A stretch of DNA of 16,824 nt. Source: an uncultured Bacilli bacterium (GTDB taxonomy: Bacteria; Bacillota_I; Bacilli_A; RF39; UBA660). The stretch spans positions 1 through 16,824 of the forward strand of contig CANQWJ010000008.1 in assembly GCA_947627525.1 (NCBI GenBank), written 5' to 3'. Within the stretch, counting starts at the first letter, position 1; every line of letters starts with the position of its first letter. Positions 6,969 to 14,230 of this stretch are shown piece by piece. The translations under genes and the position numbers were made by a program. The notes beneath the pieces are model-generated. The model saw nothing but the letters and a program-made list of their open reading frames with translations, did not search any database and had not been told where the DNA came from.

Positions 6969-7583
6969 TCAACTATGATTCTTTTTTAGACGAATTATAA
7001 CAATTACAAATACAATAATAAAACCAATTACAATAGCAAGTCTTATATATAAATCTTTTAAATTCTTTTTAACGACATTATCATTATCTAAAAGTAATTC
7101 TTCTTTACTTATTTGAACTGTTATTCCATCTTCTAATTCATTCCAAGTATATGTTCCATCAACACTACTACTAGCATTACTATTAATTACTTTTTTATCA
7201 GTATTTAATTTCAAAGTAATATCATAATTTTTACAATAAAATTCTCCATCTGTTTTAATATTTACATATTTTTCAGTATCGATGACATAAACATTTTCAA
7301 AGCAATAATCAAGAAGAGGTGTATTTTTTAAATTTTTTCCAATGGTATAAGAAAATATTTTTTTATCACTATCATTAATATATTTATATGAATTATTATC
7401 ATCAATAACTAACGATGCTTCATCGTTATATCTATCAAAATAAGTTTGATCTTGTTTGGATAATTCTTCAACAACTAATTCTTCTTTAAAAGTATCATCA
7501 TAATAATTAAGCTTATAAGTGGCTTTACAACCATTACATAATAGTATAACAGCAATAACAATTAAGAACTTTAGTTTTTTCAT
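6969..7583 (-). CDS. LppM-like lipoprotein with C-terminal membrane helix
   Basis: A 204-residue surface protein. The N-terminal signal (KKLKFLIVIAVILLCNGC) ends in a Gly-Cys pair that could be a lipobox with Cys19 lipidated, although Cys at -3 is unusual. The extracytoplasmic part (about 20-178) is beta-rich; the segment ITLKLNTDKKVINSNA and following TYTWNELEDGITVQI resembles LppM/DUF3153-type lipoproteins. A C-terminal hydrophobic helix (about 181-199) followed by RLKKNHS gives a second anchor, also typical of that group. GGGGAGG precedes the ATG. It lies 15 bases after the SleB-domain gene and is probably co-transcribed. The family placement is tentative and the function unknown. Confidence 0.72.
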   Translation of the reverse strand: MKKLKFLIVIAVILLCNGCKATYKLNYYDDTFKEELVVEELSKQDQTYFDRYNDEASLVIDDNNSYKYINDSDKKIFSYTIGKNLKNTPLLDYCFENVYVIDTEKYVNIKTDGEFYCKNYDITLKLNTDKKVINSNASSSVDGTYTWNELEDGITVQISKEELLLDNDNVVKKNLKDLYIRLAIVIGFIIVFVIVIIRLKKNHS

Positions 7584-7598
7584 ACAATACCTCCCCTC

Positions 7599-8597
7599 TT
7601 ATAATCCCATAGCACTCTTATATTTTTCAGCAGTACTAGTATAGAAAAAGATATTAGCATCCCCACTTGTTTTCGTAATACAAAAATATGTACCACTTGC
7701 ACCATAAACGTTATATAGTTTGGTAACACCAGGTTTATAACTATCGGCATCACTAACGGACCCTGCTCCTCTTATATCGCCAGGGAACATATCAAATTCA
7801 TCAATATATAGTGGTAGTGTTCTATTACCATTAACAATAACATCACGCACTGCTTGTTGCGCTTTCGCATCATCATACCTAGAATTATAAATAATGCGTT
7901 GAGTTGCATACCAACCGCAAGTCGTTATGTAAGAATAAAGACTTTGACCATGGGTATAGCCATTATGTTTTCTAATTTCATAGAGATTAGCCATATGTGA
8001 TGCGACAGCTTTCATACCATCAATATCCGCACCATATTCACCCTTAACCATACGTGCTAATTGAGTGATTTCTGTATCAGATAAATTATATTTAGTTCCT
8101 TTATATGAACCCTTACAATCACCCCATCCCCCTTTTCCTTTGGAAGTAGCGGTTTCTTCATTTTCTTTACGAAGTTGTTCGCGCATTGCAGCAATTCGTT
8201 TTCTCTCTTCTTCAGCTTTAGCTTTTTCTTGTTTGTTTTTTGTCTCTTCAGTTTTTCTTTCAGCATCTTCTATTAAACGATAGTTTTCAATTATTGATTC
8301 ATCAGCATTAATCCAACATAGATTTTCACTTAAAGAAGTATTATTTAAAAGTGATAATAATAAATTAATTAGTGTTGGGACAAAAAAGACACAAACAGCG
8401 GCAATAGCTTTCATGGTAATTGACTTTACTACTTTACCAACATTTTTATCAACATTCCCCATCACTATCTTCATAAGTTCAACACTTAACATAATAATCA
8501 AAATTATTGGAACAATAATACTTATTACATTAATTATTTCTTTAATAAACAAAATAGCACTAAGAGCATTAGAATTTTCACATATACTTAAGAACAT
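7599..8597 (-). CDS. two-helix membrane protein fused to SleB-type cell-wall hydrolase domain
   Basis: A 332-residue protein in three parts. Residues 1-85 hold two hydrophobic helices (about 17-39 and 64-84) joined by a basic loop with MGNVDKNVGKVVKSI, recalling small VirB2/TrbC-like pilin or membrane proteins. Residues 105-150 are a charged Lys/Glu/Gln helix, probably a coiled-coil stalk. Residues 172-325 match a SleB-type hydrolase: LSDTEITQLARMVKGEYGAD then GMKAVASHMAN, where Glu187 corresponds to the catalytic Glu of SleB lytic transglycosylases. SleB proteins cleave cortex or wall peptidoglycan; here the enzyme would be membrane-tethered. The stalk and hydrolase should be on one side, outside if they act on the wall. 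AGGTGGAG precedes the ATG. Followed by a lipoprotein gene. A germination role is possible but unproven. Confidence 0.78.
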   Translation of the reverse strand: MFLSICENSNALSAILFIKEIINVISIIVPIILIIMLSVELMKIVMGNVDKNVGKVVKSITMKAIAAVCVFFVPTLINLLLSLLNNTSLSENLCWINADESIIENYRLIEDAERKTEETKNKQEKAKAEEERKRIAAMREQLRKENEETATSKGKGGWGDCKGSYKGTKYNLSDTEITQLARMVKGEYGADIDGMKAVASHMANLYEIRKHNGYTHGQSLYSYITTCGWYATQRIIYNSRYDDAKAQQAVRDVIVNGNRTLPLYIDEFDMFPGDIRGAGSVSDADSYKPGVTKLYNVYGASGTYFCITKTSGDANIFFYTSTAEKYKSAMGL

Positions 8598-8658
8598 TAC
8601 TCCACCTACTTTAATTTAATTATAATATAAAATCTTACAAAAAAATAGATTTACCACC

Positions 8659-8692
8659 AAAAAAGTCATTGGTAAATTATTATCAATGACTT
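8659..8692 (-). terminator. rho-independent terminator of the valS operon
   Basis: A perfect 9-bp stem AAGTCATTG / CAATGACTT (8663-8671 and 8684-8692) with a 12-base loop. On the minus strand it runs into TTTTTT (8664-8659, partly shared with the stem). It starts a few bases after the valS stop codon, before the SleB-domain gene, which therefore needs its own promoter (a TATAAT lies at 8624-8619, with no good -35). Confidence 0.85.
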
Positions 8693-8697
8693 AATAA

Positions 8698-11235
8698 CTA
8701 TATAGTCTCTTTCAATAGTTTTAATTTTTCTTTTTCTTCAGCAAGTTTCTTACGATCAAGTTCAACGATATTAGTTGGAGCTTTATTGACATAATTTTCA
8801 TTACTTAAAAGTTTTTCACGACGAGCAATAGATTCTTCTAACTTTTTAATTTCATCATCTTTCTTAGCTGCATCTTCTTTACTTCCTTCATAATAATAAG
8901 TTATATCAATATTTTTAGATTTATAATTTACATTTAATAAATCTAATTCTTCATCCGTTAAATTCTCTTCTTTAATCTTTAATTGCGAGAAATATATATT
9001 TTTTATATCGTCTTTAACATTAACTTTTACTTTAGCTTCTTTCGTTATCGAATTAGTAGCTTTTAAATTACGGATTGCGACAATATCTTCTAAGATCTTA
9101 TCAAGTTGATCTTTTTCCTTTTTAAAGACTAATTCTTTTTCAACAACCGGATAATTACTGATGACAATTGAATCCGTTTCCTTTATTGGTAACATTTGAT
9201 AGATTTCTTCTGTTACATAAGGCATAAAAGGATGAAGCATCTTTAAAATAGAAGTTAATACTTTTAATAAAACACTTTTTGTTGTTTCTGTCATATCTGT
9301 TTTAGCAAGTTCAATATAACTACTACAAAAGTCTTCCCAAATGAAATTGTATAACATATTACCAACGTTATGGAATTCATAAGTATCCATGTTTCTTCTT
9401 ACTTCTTTAATCGTTTCATTTAATTTAGTTAAAATCCATTTATCAGATAATGATAAATTTTCTAGAGTATAATTCTTTTCATTTAAATCTTCAATATTCA
9501 TTAAGACAAAGCGCGAAGCATTCCATAACTTATTGATGAAGTTCCATGTTGATTTTACTTTTTCTTCGTCATATCTTAAATCCATTCCTGGAGCCGAATT
9601 AGTTGTTAAGAAAAATCTTAAAGAGTCAGCACCATATTCGTCGATGACATCCATTGGGTCAATTCCATTACCAAGCGATTTAGACATCTTTCGTCCTTCT
9701 TTATCACGAATTAAACCATGAATCAAGCAGTCTTTGAAAGGACGTTTTCCAGTAAACTCTAAACCTTGGAAAGTCATTCTGTTAACCCAGAAAGGAATGA
9801 TGTCATAACCTGTTACAAGACAACTATTTGGATAATATCTCTTAAAATCTTCGGTTTCTTCTGGCCAACCAAGCGTTGAGAATGGCCATAAGGCTGACGA
9901 AAACCATGTATCCAAAACATCTTCATCTTGGACCCAACCTTCACCAGTTGGTTCTTCCATTCCAACATATATTTCGTCACCTTTGTACCATGCTGGAATT
10001 CTATGTCCCCACCAAAGTTGACGCGAAATACACCAGTCATAAGTGATCTCCATCCAGTGATTCATCGTCTTTTCATATCTTTCAGGAATAAAGTTTACTT
10101 TTTCATCTTTATTCTTTTGGTTTTCTAAGACGTGATCCGCAAGAGGACGCATTTTAACAAACCATTGCTTTGATAGATATGGTTCAACAACTGTATCAGT
10201 TCTTTCACTATGACCAACACTATGAACCATTGGTTCCACTTTTATTAATAATCCTTCTTTTTCTAAGTCTTTTACTAATTCTTCACGACACTTTTCACGC
10301 GTCATTCCTTGATATTTTCCAGCTCGTTCATTCATTGTGGCATCAGGATTCATAACGACAACGCGCTCTAAGTTATGACGATTTCCTACTTCAAAGTCAT
10401 TAGGGTCATGAGCTGGCGTTATTTTAACAACACCGGTTCCAAATTCAGGGTCAGCATGAATATCACCAACAATTGGAATCTTCTTATTAACAATTGGTAA
10501 AATGACATTCTTGCCAATTAAATCTTTATAACGCTCATCTTTAGGATTTACAGCAACGGCAGTATCACCAAATAAAGTCTCAGGTCTTGTCGTCGCAACT
10601 TCCAAATAACGATCTTCATCTTCAAGATAGTACTTTAAATGATAAAAAGCTCCTTCATCATCTTTATAAATTACTTCTTCGTTAGATAAAGCTGTCATTT
10701 GAACAGGATCCCAGTTAATAATTCTTTCACCACGATAGATTAAACCTTTATTATACAAATCGACAAAGACTTTACGAACGGCATAATTTAATCCTTCATC
10801 AAGGGTAAAGCGCTCTCTTGAATAGTCAAGCGATAGTCCAAGTTTCGCCCATTGCTCATGAATCGTATTAGCATACTCCTTTTTCCAAGCCCAAGCTTGT
10901 TCTAGCCATTCATCACGATCCATTTCACGCGGTTTAATCCCCATATCTTTAAGTCTTTTATCAACCTTAGCTTGTGTCGCGATTCCGGCATGGTCCATTC
11001 CCGCTAACCATAATGCATCATAGCCATCCATTCGCTTATAACGAATAATGATATCTTGTAAAGTTGTATCCCAAGCATGTCCCAAATGCAATTTACCGGT
11101 AACATTTGGTGGTGGAATAACTATGCAATAAGGTTTCTTACTCTTATCTTTTCCTGCTACAAAATAATCTTTTTTTAGCCATTCTTCATATTTATTTTTT
11201 TCTACTTCTAAATGATTATATTTTTTATCTAACAT
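8698..11235 (-). CDS. valS: valyl-tRNA synthetase
   Basis: Charges tRNA-Val with valine in the cytoplasm. At 845 residues it has the usual class I length. The HIGH-type signature is PPPNVTGKLHLGH (HLGH at 50-53). The editing domain contains ATTRPETLFGDTAVAV (from about 214), the KMSKS motif lies in GRKMSKSLGNG (516-520), an anticodon-binding helical domain follows, and the protein ends in the C-terminal coiled-coil arm (DEIKKLEESIARREKLL onward). The start is the ATG at 11235 sharing one base with the stop of the HD gene (TAATG), with AAAGGA upstream; a TTG two codons earlier is unlikely. It is the second gene behind a valine-type T-box leader, so expression should rise when uncharged tRNA-Val accumulates. 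Followed by a strong terminator. Confidence 0.98.
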   Translation of the reverse strand: MLDKKYNHLEVEKNKYEEWLKKDYFVAGKDKSKKPYCIVIPPPNVTGKLHLGHAWDTTLQDIIIRYKRMDGYDALWLAGMDHAGIATQAKVDKRLKDMGIKPREMDRDEWLEQAWAWKKEYANTIHEQWAKLGLSLDYSRERFTLDEGLNYAVRKVFVDLYNKGLIYRGERIINWDPVQMTALSNEEVIYKDDEGAFYHLKYYLEDEDRYLEVATTRPETLFGDTAVAVNPKDERYKDLIGKNVILPIVNKKIPIVGDIHADPEFGTGVVKITPAHDPNDFEVGNRHNLERVVVMNPDATMNERAGKYQGMTREKCREELVKDLEKEGLLIKVEPMVHSVGHSERTDTVVEPYLSKQWFVKMRPLADHVLENQKNKDEKVNFIPERYEKTMNHWMEITYDWCISRQLWWGHRIPAWYKGDEIYVGMEEPTGEGWVQDEDVLDTWFSSALWPFSTLGWPEETEDFKRYYPNSCLVTGYDIIPFWVNRMTFQGLEFTGKRPFKDCLIHGLIRDKEGRKMSKSLGNGIDPMDVIDEYGADSLRFFLTTNSAPGMDLRYDEEKVKSTWNFINKLWNASRFVLMNIEDLNEKNYTLENLSLSDKWILTKLNETIKEVRRNMDTYEFHNVGNMLYNFIWEDFCSSYIELAKTDMTETTKSVLLKVLTSILKMLHPFMPYVTEEIYQMLPIKETDSIVISNYPVVEKELVFKKEKDQLDKILEDIVAIRNLKATNSITKEAKVKVNVKDDIKNIYFSQLKIKEENLTDEELDLLNVNYKSKNIDITYYYEGSKEDAAKKDDEIKKLEESIARREKLLSNENYVNKAPTNIVELDRKKLAEEKEKLKLLKETI

Positions 11236-11987
11236 TACCAAGCATTCCTTTCTTTTAAGTAATCAATTACTTCTTTTTTCATCTTATCAAGTAAATCTTC
11301 TTTTTCGTTACTTGCTTTTAATTTATTGAGATAATCACGATAATATCCCGTCTCTTTTAACACTTCAAAGCTCTCTTTATAATTAAGGTCATAGATAAGT
11401 GCCATACTACTAATGATATTATCACTCATCGTCTTTTTATCATTATTATTAATTAATTTATGATTAAAGAAATTTTCTACATTTATCAAATTAGGTTCAG
11501 TTTCAAACTTATATCTCTTCCCTATTATATAGTACTTACAAATAACACGATAAATATCAATTTTATCAGCATCTCTTATTAAATTGACAAATAGTTTTTC
11601 TCTTTCAGATAAATTCTTTTCCACTTCTAATTTATTATGATTTTTAACACTAACTCTAATTAAATCATGATATTTTTTATCAACTTTAAACTTATCAATT
11701 AAACCATCTTCAAATAATAAGGCAACGCCATTATCAGCATGATCCATAACATCATCTTTAAAGGTACCGGTCTTAATTGCTTGTTCAAAACGACCTATGT
11801 CATGAAAATAAGCAATGGCTTTGGCAAGAAGAATATCTTCTTCACTCAAGTTCATCTTGTAACAAATCTTTTCCATCACTTTAACCACTTCAAAAGTATG
11901 GTCAAATTTCAAACGAATTTTTTTATTGCGTTTATCAAACTTACTAACATAATCACGAAAAGCTTTATCAATAACCTCAATATCCAT
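11235..11987 (-). CDS. HD-domain phosphohydrolase
   Basis: A 250-residue soluble protein of the metal-dependent HD superfamily. His30 (KFDHTFEV), the His62-Asp63 pair (AYFHDIGRFEQ) and Asp139 (RDADKIDIYRV) form the H...HD...D set. Additional His83 (DHADNG) and His117 (KNHNK) could bind a second metal or phosphate. Such proteins hydrolyse phosphate esters such as nucleotides or cyclic nucleotides; the substrate here is unknown. The start is the ATG at 11987, eight bases after GGAGG. Upstream in-frame codons lie in the T-box terminator and are not used. It is the first gene after the T-box and overlaps valS by one base, so it is under valine-tRNA control. It could act in nucleotide housekeeping or a starvation response; this is inference. 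Confidence 0.88.
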   Translation of the reverse strand: MDIEVIDKAFRDYVSKFDKRNKKIRLKFDHTFEVVKVMEKICYKMNLSEEDILLAKAIAYFHDIGRFEQAIKTGTFKDDVMDHADNGVALLFEDGLIDKFKVDKKYHDLIRVSVKNHNKLEVEKNLSEREKLFVNLIRDADKIDIYRVICKYYIIGKRYKFETEPNLINVENFFNHKLINNNDKKTMSDNIISSMALIYDLNYKESFEVLKETGYYRDYLNKLKASNEKEDLLDKMKKEVIDYLKERNAW

Positions 11988-12002
11988 ACTTTCATCCTCC
12001 AT

Positions 12003-12040
12003 AAAAAAACGACTATTCAACCCCTAAGGACGAATAATCG
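12003..12040 (-). terminator. T-box regulated terminator
   Basis: On the minus strand CGATTATTC pairs with GAATAGTCG (one G-U pair) around an inner CC/GG closing UUAG, followed by TTTTTTT (12009-12003). The 5' arm overlaps the T-box CGCG sequence, so terminator and antiterminator exclude each other. The T-tract is followed at once by the GGAGG of the HD gene. The same terminator may also stop read-through from the pilin gene, which has none of its own. Confidence 0.88.
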
Positions 12041-12230
12041 CGGTACCACCTTAATTTATATTTTGCAATATACACTTATATACTTAACGCGTATTAAACG
12101 AGATTATCTACTAAGTTCAATAACCTAGCTCCATTGCTACCTTCATATATCTTTATTATTAGTTTTCACCAATCACTAACTCTCTTTAAATATCGATATA
12201 TTACTCCTCAACTTCATCGCCTATGAACCT
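12003..12230 (-). ncRNA. T-box riboswitch leader, valine type
   Basis: The minus-strand leader carries the T-box core GGTGGTACCGCG (12050-12039), whose UGGU bulge pairs with the tRNA acceptor end (U matching discriminator A). Stem I is closed by TAGGTTCA near 12230-12223 pairing with TGAACTTA near 12119-12112. The AGTA-type internal loop (GAGGAGTAATA) and the apical GGTGAAAACT motif are present. The likely specifier in the stem I loop is GTA (12140-12138), a valine codon, in agreement with valS two genes downstream. Binding of uncharged tRNA-Val would favour the antiterminator. The specifier frame is read by eye, but the downstream synthetase supports it. Confidence 0.9.
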
Positions 12231-12231
12231 A

Positions 12232-12260
12232 ATTATATTCTAATTTTGATATTTTGTAAA
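12232..12260 (-). promoter_or_regulatory. sigma-A promoter of the HD-valS operon
   Basis: On the minus strand TTTACA (12260-12255) and TATAAT (12237-12232) are separated by exactly 17 bases, a near-consensus housekeeping promoter. The predicted start near 12226 is just at the base of T-box stem I. The -35 begins only two bases after the pilin stop codon. Confidence 0.85.
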
Positions 12261-12262
12261 GA

Positions 12263-13900
12263 TTAACCTAATACATATGGTGAATTAGGCATTCCGTTTC
12301 CACTAACAATTTTAGTATTTTCATTTAAATAGAAAACAGGAACAACAGAATTCGTTGATGAAATCAAATTTGCTTCAACACTTCCATCTGGTTTAATAAC
12401 ATTAATTGTTGAATTATATTGAATACCAGTAGCATCACCAATATAAGCAGCATTAGGATTAATAGTCCAATAATTTACATTTACATTAGGAAGTCTTGTC
12501 GTAAAGAAATCACCAATTTTAGGCAAACCGACCTTTATACTATTGTTAACACGTTCTGGTGTTAAGCATCTTGATGAACGATATGTTAAATTATCATTAT
12601 TAATAGTATCTAAACAGAACTCACCATTGATTATCAAAGGGGAATTAAAGATACTTAAATTTTCAATATTACTACGAACTTCTGATGAAGAATAATCCCA
12701 ATAGTTATCACTGAAACGATATTTTTTACCACTTTCCAAAGTATTGATACCAATTACTTTTGTTTGAGTACCATCAGTTGAAACAATACGATATACATCA
12801 CTACCCAATTTAACATATTCACCACTATAACGGGTATTTAGTAGTTCATCTTTTTGACCGATGGCATTAGGTGTATTATCAATTATATATGGACTTGCTT
12901 CTGTTCCACTACCACCTTCAACAAGAATATCTGGTAATAAGGTAATGGCTGGTCTTACTCCCAAAAGACTATCTGATGGAAGTTCACTTGTTATATCTGG
13001 TGAATATTTACTTTTTTGATTAGAACCTTCTGTTAAAAGCCAAGTTTTAATTCCTGTTCCATACCAAGATTTTACTTTTTCAAATTCCGAAGTAGTAAGT
13101 AAACCAATACGTGACTTTATCGTTGCCTTGTCATTGAGTTTCCAACTACTATTTACTAAAAATGACTGTTGATCTTTTAATGATAATAGAAAGTCATTGT
13201 TTAACCAAGTTTCAACATCACTACCTGTATAACTAGATTGCTTACTACTATTGTAATAAATACTAGTTATTGGATTAGCTGTTACTAGTTTAACAACATC
13301 TGTCGAATTACTATAACTGACAGCACGCCACATTTTACCAGAATACCAAACGTAATTATTACCACCAGTTATAAATACTGTTGTCCCATCTTTAGCTTTA
13401 TTACCAGTAGGAATAGTTGTATCTAGTTTCGTCTTAAGAGTTATAACTTCTTTCGCTTCATATGGCTTACACTCGTTAGCATCATTCTTACCACCTGTAC
13501 GCTCACCACAAGTTAAACTGAAGTTGACAGAAAGACTTCCTTTATTGTTTCTTATGACGACACCATTAACTCCTGTTGTACACTCATCATCACCATCAAA
13601 CTCTTGAACATAACCTTCATCAATCAAAGTATTTAAGGCAACATTTGTACATCCAACATCACGACTTGTTCCTAGCTTATCAGTTCTTGTAGTAGCATAA
13701 GCATAAGCAGCTTCTTCAACTAAATCATAGTAATTATTGTACTTCTCATCGTCATTTCCCCTAATCATTTTAGACATGGTTGGAAAAACGACAATCATAA
13801 TAAGACCCATGATGACAATTACACCTAACATCTCAATAAGTGTAAACCCACGAGCATTATTTTTTTTATATTCTTTTATCTTGTGAACGATTTTTTTCAT
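12263..13900 (-). CDS. large type IV pilin-like protein with duplicated C-terminal domain
   Basis: A 545-residue pseudopilin-like protein. The short basic leader ends at Gly18, followed by FTLIEMLGVIVIMGL, the prepilin motif with Phe19 as the first mature residue and Glu at mature position 5. The hydrophobic helix spans about 19-41. A short pilin-like region with paired cysteines (about 60-150) follows. The rest, about 165-335 and 345-545, looks like two copies of one domain. Each contains Tyr/Trp-rich strands and closes with a similar sequence: VRPAITLLPDI...GSGTEASPYII in the first, VVPVFYLNENT...GNGMPNSPYVL in the second. Ordinary pilins are 100-200 residues. The start is the ATG at 13900 (AGGGGTG six bases upstream); ATG 13903 is possible. 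No pilus assembly genes are in the window. Probably an exported surface or pilus-tip protein. Confidence 0.85.
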   Translation of the reverse strand: MKKIVHKIKEYKKNNARGFTLIEMLGVIVIMGLIMIVVFPTMSKMIRGNDDEKYNNYYDLVEEAAYAYATTRTDKLGTSRDVGCTNVALNTLIDEGYVQEFDGDDECTTGVNGVVIRNNKGSLSVNFSLTCGERTGGKNDANECKPYEAKEVITLKTKLDTTIPTGNKAKDGTTVFITGGNNYVWYSGKMWRAVSYSNSTDVVKLVTANPITSIYYNSSKQSSYTGSDVETWLNNDFLLSLKDQQSFLVNSSWKLNDKATIKSRIGLLTTSEFEKVKSWYGTGIKTWLLTEGSNQKSKYSPDITSELPSDSLLGVRPAITLLPDILVEGGSGTEASPYIIDNTPNAIGQKDELLNTRYSGEYVKLGSDVYRIVSTDGTQTKVIGINTLESGKKYRFSDNYWDYSSSEVRSNIENLSIFNSPLIINGEFCLDTINNDNLTYRSSRCLTPERVNNSIKVGLPKIGDFFTTRLPNVNVNYWTINPNAAYIGDATGIQYNSTINVIKPDGSVEANLISSTNSVVPVFYLNENTKIVSGNGMPNSPYVLG

Positions 13901-13926
13901 CATTAACACCCCTATTATCTAAACTC

Positions 13927-13956
13927 ATTATAACATCGCTAAAATGTAAAGAACAA
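13927..13956 (-). promoter_or_regulatory. probable promoter of the pilin-like gene
   Basis: On the minus strand TTGTTC (13956-13951) and TATAAT (13932-13927) lie 18 bases apart. The -10 is perfect and the -35 keeps TTG. The predicted start is about 20 bases before the start codon. Confidence 0.55.
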
Positions 13957-13989
13957 TTATATTTTTAACCATATCTGTTAACTTTACAT
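13944..13989. repeat. inverted repeat in the divergent promoter region
   Basis: ATGTAAAG (13944-13951) and CTTTACAT (13982-13989) are perfect inverted copies. The pairing can extend inward by AACA/TGTT with a two-base bulge. The left arm overlaps the pilin -35 region and the right arm touches a possible -10 for the plus-strand small gene. It could be an operator or a chance palindrome in A+T-rich DNA. Confidence 0.35.
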
Positions 13990-14011
13990 AAAATATTCTA
14001 GGTGGTGTCAA

Positions 14012-14230
14012 ATGCTTAAAAAAAATAAACACAGTTTCTTTTGTAATTGTAACATGTGCCGTACAAAAAGAAGACACTCAATATTGTATCTTCTCTTCGT
14101 TTTAAGTATTTTTGTAATCATTTTTTATCAAACAATTCTTCTCATCTTTATCACGACGAAAATAAATGCTATCATATTGTTCTTTTTATGGATTTTTCTC
14201 ATGTTTCTCTTTTGGTTCATCATCCTTTAA
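14012..14230 (+). CDS. small cysteine-motif membrane protein
   Basis: A 72-residue plus-strand protein, unrecognised. The start is supported by a strong AGGTGGTG four bases before the ATG, and a possible -10 (TAAAAT) lies 18 bases before it. The N-terminus has a basic segment with Cys11, Cys13 and Cys16 (FFCNCNMCRTKRRHS), a CxCxxC pattern that could bind metal or form a redox site. It is followed by two very hydrophobic helices (about 24-48 and 50-72) rich in Ile, Leu and Phe. It is divergent from the pilin-like gene, and its last 45 bases overlap the convergent 3' end of the YsxE-like gene. The ribosome site and coherent membrane topology make it more likely real than a shadow, but the overlap is a caution. 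Confidence 0.6.
   Translation: MLKKNKHSFFCNCNMCRTKRRHSILYLLFVLSIFVIIFYQTILLIFITTKINAIILFFLWIFLMFLFWFIIL

Noticed and set aside
8057..8283. Small frames on both strands inside the SleB-domain gene
   Set aside because: They lie within the coiled-coil and linker coding region, whose low-complexity sequence keeps other frames open.
8649..8692. Alternative pairing ATTTACC / GGTAAAT at the valS terminator, suggesting attenuation
   Set aside because: One arm lies beyond the T-tract, so it could form only after read-through; the simple terminator explains the site.
9533..10355. Several 60-75 codon frames within valS
   Set aside because: All lie inside the highly conserved valS coding sequence and show no features of their own.
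11739..12128. Plus-strand open frame of 129 codons across the HD gene and T-box
   Set aside because: It runs opposite a conserved HD domain and a structured RNA leader; composition is that of a shadow frame.
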